Shown here: positions 6,462 to 15,732 of the stretch, piece by piece
How positions within the stretch are numbered: position 1 is the stretch's first letter
How the letters are laid out: the number at the start of each line of letters is the position of its first letter
Origin: a virus
Virus record (IMG/VR): IMGVR_UViG_3300038825_001331
Span: 1 to 56,835 of that record
Length of the DNA stretch: 56,835 nucleotides
Direction: 5' to 3' (one strand)
The notes under the pieces: generated by a model
Database searches by the model: none
The model's input: the letters and a program-made list of their open reading frames with translations, nothing else
Told to the model about the DNA's origin: nothing
Program-made: the position numbers and the translations under genes

Positions 6462-9185
6462 ATGACCCCTACAATATATGTATTCGATCACCACAAGGTG
6501 GCTGGCTGGGATGGTAGCCCATCTGCATCCGTGGAGATGGCACGCAAGGCGACCATCACCGAGTACGCAACATCCCTGACCGACAAGGACTACTTCAGTG
6601 TGTCCTACAGAGTGACAGGAGAGGAAGCTCTCCCCCGGATTAAGGTCAACGCACTTCACATAATCGAGGCAGCCGGAGCCCAGGTCATGTTAGACTGGGC
6701 CATCCTTGAGTACGACCGCCCAGACCACAGCCCATGGGAAAGCCATGCAGATGCCCAGGACTTCATCGAGGAGTTCATCGACTTCGATACTCCCTTGTTT
6801 GAGAACGCGGGGGTGTTCTCTACTCGTGCAGGTTTCCGGCTGGTGTGGAAACTTGAAACCCCAATACCTGTGCGGCAAGCCAAGGCATTTTTAAGTGGGC
6901 TAATCGAAGCAGTGGACGAGGAGACAGGACTGCAGCTTGACCCCACTGGTTCCGAATGGAGCAGGCTCCAACGCACCCCACTCGCTGCGCGAGATGACGG
7001 TAAACCACAACCAGACGGCGAACCCTTCGTTGACCTGGGTGTTATCGAAGACGGAGAAACCCTGGACCCATACTCCATCGAGTGGTGCAACGACGTTCAG
7101 ACCGTGAACAGAAGCGGCGCCGCCTCTCCACCCGACGAACTACCCGACGTACCGTCAAGCGTCTGGTCACAGGTTGCGCCCTGGCTTCGTCGCAAGCTAC
7201 AACGCGGCGAGCCCCTTGACCCAGACGCTAACGGCTCAGTGTACAATCAGTACCGTAGAGCCATACATGCAGTCGCCCACGCTGGAACAGTCACGGACCC
7301 GGATGTACTGTACGCCATGTTCTATCGCAGCATGGTGGCAAATGGTCGCGACCCCTCCGAGTTTGGCAAACTAATACAAGGCAGTTGTGACTCTGCTGCC
7401 GATGCAGTAGGGGCGGCAGCAGCACCCTCCCAAAACACCAACGTGTCCGACGTTGAGTTCATGGCTAACCCTCCGACCGCAACGGATGAACAGTGGGAGC
7501 AACTGCTCCGCAAGGCACCGACGCAGAAGCTACGCACACTTATCAACAAGTTGCGGCAAGGGCTTCGACCCTGTGCAGGCAATGAGAAGATAGCCAAGGC
7601 AGCGCTGCTCGATGCACTAATCTCACTCAAGAGGAACAACGAATCCCTAACTGTGAGAGACCTATTCATGTTCGCAGAAGCCTCAGCCAAACAGTGCGGT
7701 CATCGCTCTGCCGATGAGGTGTGGGACGAGTGCCGCATAGCCATGGTCCGAGCAACTGCCACCCTCTCTGACGAGCAGCGGGTGAGAGAGTTCGTACATG
7801 ACTGGCCTCTCATCCTTGCGGTGCGAGATAAACCTGGCATCATGTTTCAGTTGGACACCAGGGAGGAACCCTTCACATATGTCCCATCCTCAGAAAAGAC
7901 CCTGCTTCTGCAATACAAGGAAGCCACCTCTGTCAACCTGCCGTTTGAGCCTGAGCTTGTTCAGATGAACCAACGATTCAACGTAGCCCTTGAGCAGTAC
8001 GGCGGCACCTTTGCAGAGGTTGTGTACTCCGCAGAGGCAGACTCGGCAAGGTACGACAGGGACCAGGGTAAGCTGTGGAGCCCCGTCCATGGTGTACTGG
8101 AGCCTGCCCAGCCACGGTACCACGAGGATGTGGACGGCTGGCTACGAGCCATGGGAGGCAAGGACCAAGAGCTACTGCTCGACTGGCTCTCCGCTGTACC
8201 CGACAGGAGCCGAGCTTCCGCTGCCCTGTTCATTGAGGGGCCAGCAGGCATCGGCAAGTCGGTGCTCAAGCAAGGCATCGCCACCCTGTTCGGCGGGTAC
8301 ATGGACTATGCCGCAGTCAACAAGGACTTCAACGAGGGGCTACGAAAGAGTCCCCTACTTGTAGCCGACGAGGGTATCAAGGTTGACAGGTTCGACAACG
8401 GCGCCACCGAGCGCTTCCGAAACCTGGTATCCGAGAAGACGCATACCCTCAACCAGAAGTACATGGACTCCTCGACCCTGGTGTCCAGCCTCCGCGTACT
8501 GGTGTTGGCAAACGGCAAGCGAGGCATCGACTTCCGTGGACAGATAACTTCCCAGGACATCGAAGCCATCACCCAGCGCATCGCCCACATGATTGGCGAC
8601 CGAGCAGGAGCGGAGTACATCAACAACATCAAGAAGGATGAGCCCGACTTCATCCAGCAACGGTGGATACACCAGGGGCATGCCCGCACCGAGGGGCCTG
8701 GAGCTATTGGTGAACACATCCTGTGGCTGTATGCAACGCGGTACCCCAATATCAAGCGGGGCTCTCGTTTTGTTGTTGACGGGAAGCGCACGGCGTGGCA
8801 TGATTGGTTCTCTTCTACACGGGGAAGCAACCACACCATGGTTCAGCTATTGCGTTCAATGCTTATCGAGTCTGCTGGTCGTCCGATGAACGACTGGTGT
8901 AGGATGGACAAGCAAAACAACAGAGTGCTCTTCCGCACCAGTAAGGTGAAGCAGTACATCGCTGCAGGCAATGCGTTCAACGCTTCACGAGCGAGGAGCA
9001 TGGATGTTGCAGCAGCCCTTCAATCCCTGTCAGGCAACGTAAAGTTGCGGGTAGAAGGAAGCCCCTTCTGGGCAATCAGCCTCATGGCACTGGTCGATGA
9101 TGACGAGCTAACCTGGGCAGACCTTAGTATGGAACCGCCTGAAGAGTACACCAGGTTGCACGAGAGTGGAGACGATGATGAGTAA
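6462..9185 (+). CDS. Primase-helicase fusion with SF3/D5-like ATPase
   Basis: The 907-residue protein combines an N-terminal region resembling primase-polymerases (MLDWAILEYDRPDHSPW near residue 75, then FSTRAGFRLVWKL and SEWSRLQRTPLA) with a C-terminal ATPase. The ATPase has a Walker A motif EGPAGIGKS (about residues 592-600) and a Walker B-like LLVADEG (about 632). Those features match phage D5/DUF5906-type helicases that unwind DNA at the replication fork while the N-terminal part lays primers. The primase assignment is weaker than the helicase one. The ATG follows AGAGGAAAAC. It is the first gene of the replication block and overlaps the next. Confidence 0.8.
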   Translation: MTPTIYVFDHHKVAGWDGSPSASVEMARKATITEYATSLTDKDYFSVSYRVTGEEALPRIKVNALHIIEAAGAQVMLDWAILEYDRPDHSPWESHADAQDFIEEFIDFDTPLFENAGVFSTRAGFRLVWKLETPIPVRQAKAFLSGLIEAVDEETGLQLDPTGSEWSRLQRTPLAARDDGKPQPDGEPFVDLGVIEDGETLDPYSIEWCNDVQTVNRSGAASPPDELPDVPSSVWSQVAPWLRRKLQRGEPLDPDANGSVYNQYRRAIHAVAHAGTVTDPDVLYAMFYRSMVANGRDPSEFGKLIQGSCDSAADAVGAAAAPSQNTNVSDVEFMANPPTATDEQWEQLLRKAPTQKLRTLINKLRQGLRPCAGNEKIAKAALLDALISLKRNNESLTVRDLFMFAEASAKQCGHRSADEVWDECRIAMVRATATLSDEQRVREFVHDWPLILAVRDKPGIMFQLDTREEPFTYVPSSEKTLLLQYKEATSVNLPFEPELVQMNQRFNVALEQYGGTFAEVVYSAEADSARYDRDQGKLWSPVHGVLEPAQPRYHEDVDGWLRAMGGKDQELLLDWLSAVPDRSRASAALFIEGPAGIGKSVLKQGIATLFGGYMDYAAVNKDFNEGLRKSPLLVADEGIKVDRFDNGATERFRNLVSEKTHTLNQKYMDSSTLVSSLRVLVLANGKRGIDFRGQITSQDIEAITQRIAHMIGDRAGAEYINNIKKDEPDFIQQRWIHQGHARTEGPGAIGEHILWLYATRYPNIKRGSRFVVDGKRTAWHDWFSSTRGSNHTMVQLLRSMLIESAGRPMNDWCRMDKQNNRVLFRTSKVKQYIAAGNAFNASRARSMDVAAALQSLSGNVKLRVEGSPFWAISLMALVDDDELTWADLSMEPPEEYTRLHESGDDDE

Positions 9186-11160
9186 AGTGAAGAACAAGAA
9201 GGGCGGGTCGCTGAACCTGTCTGCCTCTGCTGTTTCGGCATGGGAAGATTGCCCACGTAAGTGGGGATTCAGCTACATCGAGAAGATAGAGACACCCAAG
9301 TCAGAGTCACTCACCATCGGCATAGAGGTGCATGACATGGCCGAGGAGTATCTACTTAGTGGAATCAAACCAGCCGATGCCGAGACTAACAGGTGGTGGC
9401 GTATACTGGAACCCGGCCTGGAGTTCCTGCCCTCCCCTGTTGTGGAAGGAAAGGGCATGGTCGGCTGGCAGGTAGAGACGTGGCTCACTGACCAGATGTG
9501 CGGCCCCCTTAACGTCAAAGGCAAGGTTGACTTCTGGCGGATAGAGGATGACGGTCTATTTGTTTGCGACTGGAAGACCACTAAGGACTCCACCTGGAGA
9601 TGGTCGAAGACACCTGACCAGCTTGCAGATTTGACCCAGCCCCTGTTGTATGCCTACTGCCTTGCAGCAGAGCACGGCAGACCACCCCGCCTCGACTTCC
9701 AGCACATTAACTTGTGCGTAAAGGGTGAGCCCTCCGCCATGGAAGTGTGGGCCCGCGATGTGTCCTGGGATGCAGTGGATGAGCGGTGGGGCAAGTTGGT
9801 AGAGACTGCAGAAGACATGGCAAGCTATGCAAACATGGAAAATATTTCCGCTTTAGACTTGCCACCCAACATCAAATCGTGTAAGAAGTATGGAGGATGT
9901 CCCCACGCACAGTATTGCCCCGCATCTCATATAAATAGAAACAAACCCCTAACCCCAGCACAACAACAAAAGCTGGTTCAACAAAGTAACTACAACCCCG
10001 ACAACCGGAGTACCCCTATGGCAGATTTAGCCGCACTTAGAGCATCCCTTGGTCTTAACCGTAAGAACAATAACTACAACAAGCCCATCAATAAACCAGA
10101 AACCAACCCACCCTCTCCAGCAGAAGCAGCAGCAGAGGTGGCCCAAGCACTCCGCCCCGCAATCGAGCTTGGCATTCCCGAGGCACAGCTATTGAAAGCC
10201 TGCGAAGCCAAGGGTGTACCCGCCCCGGTCATCGTAGCAGGGCTAAAGCTGGTCAAGGTTACCACCGCTATTGGTCCTGTGTACATGACACAGAGCGCAG
10301 CAGCCGACCTTATTGACGGCGACTACGAGACACCCGACACCGGGTACGCCGACTACGAGAGCACAAACGATGCTATGGACGAGCTGTCCGAGGCACTTCA
10401 GGACGAATTGATCGGAGTTGACCCAGAGCTTGCCAGCCTGGGCAAAGATGCCCCAGGTGCGGAGGCAGTGGTGGACATGATGCTCTGCCACAACGAGACA
10501 AGGGAGGAGGTACTCAAGCACGCAGCCAAGGATGCCTTGGGTATCCGCAGGCTTGGAAGCAAGCGGTGGTCCCGCATCTTTGACAAGGCCAAGGAGTTCC
10601 TCGCGAACAACTATGCCTTGAGCGATACCCTCGATAAGGAAGTGGCCACTAAGCGAGCCGAGCTTCCACCTGCATCCGAGGTTATGGCAGAGGAGGCCAA
10701 GCGATCAGAGGTTCTGGAAGGGCCCCGCCTACCAGTGGCACCCGCTGTTGAGGATGATAACTACATCCCAGCCAACCAGCTTAAGCCCCAAGCCAAGCAG
10801 GTGGCAGAAACACCAACCCCTGAAGAAACCCTTGAAAGCATTGGAATGAAAGCGGTCAAGCGTATCGAGGTATTCATTGACTGCACACCGTCAGGAGAGG
10901 AAGCCCACTCTCTGACTCAAGTGCTGGCTCCACACATGGACCAGGTAGAGCGGGACCAAGGTGTGGCACACTACAGCAACGTAGCCTACAACGAGGGCAC
11001 CAAGCTGGTAGTCGGACTGTTCAAGCTACAGTTGCAGGAGCAGGGACCAGAGGGACTTCCCACTACAATCGTGGTGGATAGCCGGCACCCTCTTGCAAGC
11101 AGCGTCATAGAGGTTCTTGAGCGAGCATCGTTTACCCGAATCATTCGCGGCAACCGATAG
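9178..11160 (+). CDS. PD-(D/E)XK nuclease with Fe-S cysteines and long C-terminal extension
   Basis: The N-terminal ~250 residues look like a Cas4/AddB/RecB-type exonuclease. They include the entry motif SASAVSAWEDCPRKW, the catalytic GKVDFWR and VCDWKTTKD (about residues 113-138), and cysteines at about 26, 235, 241 and 247 (EDCP; CKKYGGCPHAQYC), which fit one 4Fe-4S cluster. Two thirds of the 660-residue protein is an extra region: a low-complexity linker, an acidic helical section and a C-terminal alpha/beta domain (IEVFIDCTPSGEE, PTTIVVDSRHPL). It probably acts in recombination or DNA end processing. I prefer ATG 9178, six bases after GGAG; 9166 (GTG) and 9175 are alternatives. Confidence 0.8.
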   Translation: MSKVKNKKGGSLNLSASAVSAWEDCPRKWGFSYIEKIETPKSESLTIGIEVHDMAEEYLLSGIKPADAETNRWWRILEPGLEFLPSPVVEGKGMVGWQVETWLTDQMCGPLNVKGKVDFWRIEDDGLFVCDWKTTKDSTWRWSKTPDQLADLTQPLLYAYCLAAEHGRPPRLDFQHINLCVKGEPSAMEVWARDVSWDAVDERWGKLVETAEDMASYANMENISALDLPPNIKSCKKYGGCPHAQYCPASHINRNKPLTPAQQQKLVQQSNYNPDNRSTPMADLAALRASLGLNRKNNNYNKPINKPETNPPSPAEAAAEVAQALRPAIELGIPEAQLLKACEAKGVPAPVIVAGLKLVKVTTAIGPVYMTQSAAADLIDGDYETPDTGYADYESTNDAMDELSEALQDELIGVDPELASLGKDAPGAEAVVDMMLCHNETREEVLKHAAKDALGIRRLGSKRWSRIFDKAKEFLANNYALSDTLDKEVATKRAELPPASEVMAEEAKRSEVLEGPRLPVAPAVEDDNYIPANQLKPQAKQVAETPTPEETLESIGMKAVKRIEVFIDCTPSGEEAHSLTQVLAPHMDQVERDQGVAHYSNVAYNEGTKLVVGLFKLQLQEQGPEGLPTTIVVDSRHPLASSVIEVLERASFTRIIRGNR

Positions 11161-11169
11161 GAGGTAGAC

Positions 11170-12942
11170 ATGGACATCCTTGCCCAAGCCTTGCGCCGAG
11201 CGGTAGCTGGACGGAAGGCTTCTGGCCTGGAGGTCGAGCATGAAAGAATAAACCAACTCGATAAGTGGCTACCCTCCGAGGAAGAGCAGCAGCTACTGGC
11301 AGACAAGTGGACGGAGCTTCTCCGCAGACACAAAGGCGCTCCACCCCTGCGACCAGTACAAGGCTACATCTTGGAGGCGTGCCACCGGGCCGCTCAACTT
11401 GACGACCCTATCGGGTTCCTTGGTAATGTTGGGGTTGGTAAAGGAAAGACCCTTGCCTTCCTCAACATGCCAAGGGTGTTCGGTGCTAAGAAGGCAGTCA
11501 TACTGATACCCCCAGAAATGAGGACACAATATGACCTGGACTACTACGAATGGGCAAAGCACTACGACCTCGACGGTGTGACCGTAGTTAAATATAGCCA
11601 ACTAAGTAGACCTAATGGCACCGACCTGCTCCGACGCCTGGCCCCCGACCTTATCCTTGCAGACGAATGCCAAGCACTCCGGCACGCATCTGCGGCGAGA
11701 ACCAAGCGCTTCATCAGGTACATGAAAGAGAACCCAAGCTGCAGGTTTGCTGCCATGTCTGGTACCCTAAGCACTAACCGCCTGGAGGACTACGCACACC
11801 TTAGCGAGATAGCGCTGAGACAGTACAGTCCTCTACCGCTTGAGGATAATACACTGAAGCAATGGTCAGCGGTTCTCTCCGCAGAAGGTGAGCCCGACAA
11901 CGCAGCATGGCAGGCAATGTCTCACGTAGTCAGAAACAACGGTCGCCCCCGATGGACTGCACCAACTGTAAAGGATGCCGGTCCTCGACAAAGAAAGGAG
12001 GCAAGGGAGGCGTTTGCGTATAGGTTTGCATCTGCCCCCGGAGTAGTTGCAACGGTTAGCAGTAGCACCGACATCCCGCTGCGCCTTACCGCAGTTCGCC
12101 CTCCTCTTAACGACCTGTGCAACAAGGCTCTTGCCGACCTTCACGCCAAGTATGAACTACCTGATGGCTCTCCTGTAGTAGATGGGCTGCACTTTCATAG
12201 AGCGTGTGCTCAACTCAGCCTTGGATTCTACTATGTATGGGACTGGCCAGGAGAACCAGACCACGACTGGATGGATGCCCGCAGCGACTGGCACTCAGCC
12301 GTCCGATGGTACCTCAAGAGCTACTCTCGCGAAGGTGTTGACTCGCCGTTCTTAGTAGAGAACTATGTTCGCTCTTGCTGGTCTCAGGGTAAACAAGTCT
12401 CCGAGCGACTTGATGAAGGTCTTAGGGGATGGGATGTTGAGCGACACAAAGACCCACCTCCAGTCAAAGCAATATGGCTGGACTTCAACCCGGTGGTATG
12501 GGCAGTCAAGTGGGCTAAGGAAAGGGAGAGAGCCTTCCTATGGTTCCAATCACGAGCGGTAGGGGAGGCACTGCAGAACTGGGGCATCCCTGTGTTCTGG
12601 GAAGGCACCCCGGACCCAGGTACTACTCCTGTCTGCGCACTGTCTATGGCGGTGTACCACAAGGGTAGGAACTTCCAAGCCTGGAACGACCAGTTAATAT
12701 TGGAACCAACATCAAACGCAGCCATGTGGGAGCAGCTACTTGGTCGATGTCATAGGGCTGGGCAGAAGCAGGACCATGTAAACGCAGAGGTTTACTACCA
12801 CACCTGGCCCCTGCACCTCGCTATGGGCAAGGCGTTTGGAAGAAGCAAGTACATACAACAAACCAGTAACCAGCCGCAGAAGTTGCTGTTGGCAGATAAG
12901 AGAGGATTCAGAACTATTTTAGAAAACCCGTACGAAGTGTGA
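11170..12942 (+). CDS. SF2 (SNF2/DEAD-like) helicase
   Basis: A 590-residue ATPase with Walker A GNVGVGKGKT (residues 85-94), a DExx box DECQ (165-168), motif III-like MSGT (196-199) and a C-terminal motif VI QLLGRCHRAGQ (about 522-532). These are the hallmarks of superfamily 2 helicases of the SNF2-like branch. In a phage replication block such an enzyme is expected to remodel forks or recombination intermediates. The insert between the two RecA lobes is long. The start has a strong AGGAGGTAGAC site. A promoter with an operator begins just past its stop. Confidence 0.85.
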   Translation: MDILAQALRRAVAGRKASGLEVEHERINQLDKWLPSEEEQQLLADKWTELLRRHKGAPPLRPVQGYILEACHRAAQLDDPIGFLGNVGVGKGKTLAFLNMPRVFGAKKAVILIPPEMRTQYDLDYYEWAKHYDLDGVTVVKYSQLSRPNGTDLLRRLAPDLILADECQALRHASAARTKRFIRYMKENPSCRFAAMSGTLSTNRLEDYAHLSEIALRQYSPLPLEDNTLKQWSAVLSAEGEPDNAAWQAMSHVVRNNGRPRWTAPTVKDAGPRQRKEAREAFAYRFASAPGVVATVSSSTDIPLRLTAVRPPLNDLCNKALADLHAKYELPDGSPVVDGLHFHRACAQLSLGFYYVWDWPGEPDHDWMDARSDWHSAVRWYLKSYSREGVDSPFLVENYVRSCWSQGKQVSERLDEGLRGWDVERHKDPPPVKAIWLDFNPVVWAVKWAKERERAFLWFQSRAVGEALQNWGIPVFWEGTPDPGTTPVCALSMAVYHKGRNFQAWNDQLILEPTSNAAMWEQLLGRCHRAGQKQDHVNAEVYYHTWPLHLAMGKAFGRSKYIQQTSNQPQKLLLADKRGFRTILENPYEV

Positions 12943-12950
12943 TAAATAAG

Positions 12951-12979
12951 TTGACAGGTACCACACGGTGTGGTATCTT
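12951..12979 (+). promoter_or_regulatory. Sigma-70 promoter with a palindromic operator in the spacer
   Basis: TTGACA (12951-12956) and TATCTT (12974-12979) are separated by 17 bases. Between and overlapping them lies a perfect palindrome, TACCACAC-G-GTGTGGTA (12959-12975). A protein bound there would block polymerase, so this promoter is probably controlled. It drives the SSB-like and polymerase genes. The transcript would start near 12986. Confidence 0.75.
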
Positions 12980-12986
12980 CTATCCA

Positions 12987-13003
12987 CCTGCTACCAAAGC
13001 AGG
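12987..13003 (+). promoter_or_regulatory. 5'-terminal mRNA hairpin
   Basis: CCTGCT (12987-12992) pairs with AGCAGG (12998-13003) around ACCAA. The stem begins at the predicted transcript start. A hairpin at the very 5' end can protect a message from decay. The same arrangement occurs at the promoter at 16256. Confidence 0.5.
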
Positions 13004-13035
13004 CCCTACAAACAAACAAATAGAGAGTGAGAGAT

Positions 13036-13533
13036 ATGAGTATCTTCAGTGGTCTTAACAATGCAACAAGTTCAGGAACCGGGTCACAACGTGGAGAGTT
13101 TTTCCACGATGGTAGCTACCGAGTGTCGCTTCTCGCGACGATTGCCAAGGAGGCTTTCCGAAAGGACGGTCAGCCTGGTCTAATCATTGAAACACAGATC
13201 GAGGAGGTTCTACGAGAAACTCCTGATAGCAACACCGCTGGTCAGAAGGCGGTAGCAATGTACAAGTTGGCCCGTACTCCAAGCGGGGAGCTTACACAGA
13301 CTGGTCAGATTAACCTCGACCGCGTAAAGGGCTTCTTTGCACAGGCCCTTGGAGGTGTAGAGGATTCGTTAGTAACGGAGGAGATAGTAGGAAAGCTGAC
13401 AGAGGGAACCGGCGATGCCCTCAAGGGAGTACAGCTACAGGTTGACGTGAAGACTAAGGTATCCGAGAAATCGGGTAACCCCTTCACGCACGTATACTGG
13501 AGGTTCGTACCTGAGTGGAACCCCGAAGGCTAA
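13036..13533 (+). CDS. Probable single-stranded-DNA-binding protein
   Basis: A 165-residue protein beginning MSIFSGLNNATSSGTGS, followed by beta-strand-like segments (GSYRVSLLATIAKEAF; LIIETQIEEVL; GVQLQVDVKTKVS) and ending in a beta strand FTHVYWRFVPEW. The strands suggest an OB-like fold, and its place directly before the polymerase under a shared, operator-containing promoter fits an SSB or related replication factor. No unmistakable SSB signature or acidic tail is visible, so this rests on context. I use ATG 13036 rather than GTG 13027. A hairpin follows the stop at 13547. Confidence 0.5.
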   Translation: MSIFSGLNNATSSGTGSQRGEFFHDGSYRVSLLATIAKEAFRKDGQPGLIIETQIEEVLRETPDSNTAGQKAVAMYKLARTPSGELTQTGQINLDRVKGFFAQALGGVEDSLVTEEIVGKLTEGTGDALKGVQLQVDVKTKVSEKSGNPFTHVYWRFVPEWNPEG

Positions 13534-13546
13534 GCCAAAGAGCCAA

Positions 13547-13569
13547 GCCCCCCGGCTTTATAGGGGGGC
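13547..13569 (+). terminator. Hairpin terminator after the SSB-like gene
   Basis: GCCCCCC (13547-13553) pairs with GGGGGGC (13563-13569) around a 9-base loop, followed by ACCTTT. The stem is strong but the T-run is short. It probably lets only part of the transcription reach the polymerase gene, giving more SSB-like protein than polymerase. Confidence 0.6.
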
Positions 13570-13602
13570 ACCTTTCCCCTACCCCTTACCATGGAGGCAA
13601 GC

Positions 13603-15732
13603 ATGGCAAAAGTTATTGGATGGGACGTTGAAACCCACCTTATTGAAGATGGAAACATTACCCCGCGACTGGTCTGCCTCTCCATGGCAGGCGGAGAAGA
13701 CACCCTTGCGGAAGCAAAAGAGTGGTGGCGCATACACGCGGAGGACACATTTTATTCTGGTCAACGCGATACCATTATAAACATATCTGCCGCTACTAAG
13801 CAGTGGGAGATTGTTACAGGTAGAGACAAGGCCAACGACCTTCTGTGCTTTGGCATTGAGCAATCTGACATCCTCGTGGCGCACAACGGTGCGTATGATT
13901 GGGGGGTCATGATGAACGAGGAGCCTGGGTGGATGGATATACTTTTCCACCTTGTAGAGAAAGGCAAAGTGACGGACACCCGCGTGCGTCAGATGCTCCT
14001 TGCCATCGCCACAGATGAGTTCCAGTATGACAAGGCCTTGAAGATGCCCCCCGGAGGATTCAGCCTTGCTTTCTCGGTGCTAAAGTATTTTAGGAAGGAC
14101 ATCAGCGGTGACAAGAAAGACCCGAACTCTTGGCGACTACGTTACGCCGAGCTTGATGGCCTGCCTGTACAGTGCTGGCCCGACAAGGCAATAAGCTATG
14201 CAGCCGAAGACGCGACCTGGGCACGGATGGTTTACATAGAACAGTCAAAGCCCCTGAGCCAGAAGGGATACCCGGTGGTAGGCGATGACGGCGTAGTAGT
14301 TAATGAAACAGAGCAGGTAGCTGCCGCCCTGGCGATGCAGTTGATGGCAATCCACGGAGTTTACACTGACAAGCAGGCGGTTGATGCGTTCTCATATGAC
14401 GTAGAAAAGACCGCAAATCAGAACTACGAGGTGGCAAAGGCACTTGGCTTCTTGCGTATAAACAGATGCAAGTTCTGCGGTGGAACTGGGTGGACGGGTG
14501 AGATTGGAGACCTACGGGTATGTACAGCCTGCTACGGAAACGACGACGAAACGTGCCAAGCAAACGGCACATACACTTTTAGGGGCACCAAGAAGTTTAA
14601 GGTAAGCAAAGACAGTGCAAGGCTTAAAGGCTTGGTAAGCAGGGCCTATGGCGGCTCCCCTCCTATGTCTGCGGCTTCTTCAAGGTTCCCCTCTGGACAA
14701 GTCAAGACAGACTCCGACACCCTTAAAGGCAGTGGAGACAAGGGACTGATTCAGTATGAGGAGACACTCAGTGCCCAGAAACTGCTGAACACCTACGTGC
14801 CTACTTTGAAGATGGGTATCGACAAGCCAATAACAAGTAGTCCTAACGTACTGGTTCGCTCTGGGCGCACCTCTTGGAGAAACCCCAACTTCCAAAATCC
14901 TCCCAGAGCAGATGGCTTCCGAGACTGCTTCATCCCCAGGGAGGGTAAGGTGTTCGCCTCCATCGACTACTCGTCGCTTGAGCTGGCTACACTCGCCCAG
15001 GTATGCCTCCACCTATTTGGATACAGCCAACTTGCCGACCTAATCAACGGGGGGACCGACCCCCACCTTTGGTTCGCAGCAAAGTTGGCAGGTATCAGCT
15101 ACGAAGAGGCGGTGTCGCTACGCAGTAAGGGTGACCCAATGATTAAGGAGCGACGGCAGAACGCAAAGATCGCTAACTTTGGACTACCCGGCGGCCTGGG
15201 TGTCAATACCCTGGTTGTGTATGCAAAGGGCTTTGGAGTTAACTTGTCGTTCAATGAAGCTGATGACCTTATCAAGTCGTGGAAGGCATCGTTCCCTGAG
15301 ATGTCGGAATACTTTAAGATGATGAGCAACGCAGACCGGTCAACCGGTGGTAGCTTTACACTGCAGCAGCTTGGATCAAACCGGGTTCGCGGAGGCTGCT
15401 TCTACACCAGTGGGTGTAATACGTTGTTCCAGGGCCTCGCCGCTGACGGAGCCAAGGCGGCCATGTGGGAACTGACCAAACAGATGTACATCGGTAAGAG
15501 CAGCCCGCTGTATGGCGTTAGGTGCTGGGCATTCATCCACGACGAGTTCCTGTTTGAGGGCCCTAAAGAAACTGCACATATTTGGGCGCCCCACGCAAGC
15601 AAGGTAATGGTCGAGGCGATGAAGCGTTTCACCCCTGATGTGAAGATAGAGGCAGAGCCAGCGTTGATGACGCGCTGGTTTAAGTCTGCCGAGCCCCGAT
15701 ACGAGAATGAAAAGCTGGTGCCCTGGAAATGA
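13603..15732 (+). CDS. Family-A DNA polymerase with 3'-5' exonuclease and zinc-finger insertion
   Basis: The 709-residue protein replicates the phage genome. The exonuclease has motif I WDVET (Asp8, Glu10), motif II around AHNGAYDW (~92) and motif III YAAEDATW (~200), so proofreading should be active. The polymerase has motif A DYSSLEL (~455), motif B RRQNAKIANFGLPGG (~518-532) and motif C IHDEF (~645). Between them lies a CX2C-X14-CX2C zinc finger (Cys289, 292, 307, 310). In motif B the position of E. coli Tyr766 is Gly (GLPGG instead of GLIYG). I choose ATG 13603, five bases after GGAGG, over 13591. Confidence 0.92.
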   Translation: MAKVIGWDVETHLIEDGNITPRLVCLSMAGGEDTLAEAKEWWRIHAEDTFYSGQRDTIINISAATKQWEIVTGRDKANDLLCFGIEQSDILVAHNGAYDWGVMMNEEPGWMDILFHLVEKGKVTDTRVRQMLLAIATDEFQYDKALKMPPGGFSLAFSVLKYFRKDISGDKKDPNSWRLRYAELDGLPVQCWPDKAISYAAEDATWARMVYIEQSKPLSQKGYPVVGDDGVVVNETEQVAAALAMQLMAIHGVYTDKQAVDAFSYDVEKTANQNYEVAKALGFLRINRCKFCGGTGWTGEIGDLRVCTACYGNDDETCQANGTYTFRGTKKFKVSKDSARLKGLVSRAYGGSPPMSAASSRFPSGQVKTDSDTLKGSGDKGLIQYEETLSAQKLLNTYVPTLKMGIDKPITSSPNVLVRSGRTSWRNPNFQNPPRADGFRDCFIPREGKVFASIDYSSLELATLAQVCLHLFGYSQLADLINGGTDPHLWFAAKLAGISYEEAVSLRSKGDPMIKERRQNAKIANFGLPGGLGVNTLVVYAKGFGVNLSFNEADDLIKSWKASFPEMSEYFKMMSNADRSTGGSFTLQQLGSNRVRGGCFYTSGCNTLFQGLAADGAKAAMWELTKQMYIGKSSPLYGVRCWAFIHDEFLFEGPKETAHIWAPHASKVMVEAMKRFTPDVKIEAEPALMTRWFKSAEPRYENEKLVPWK

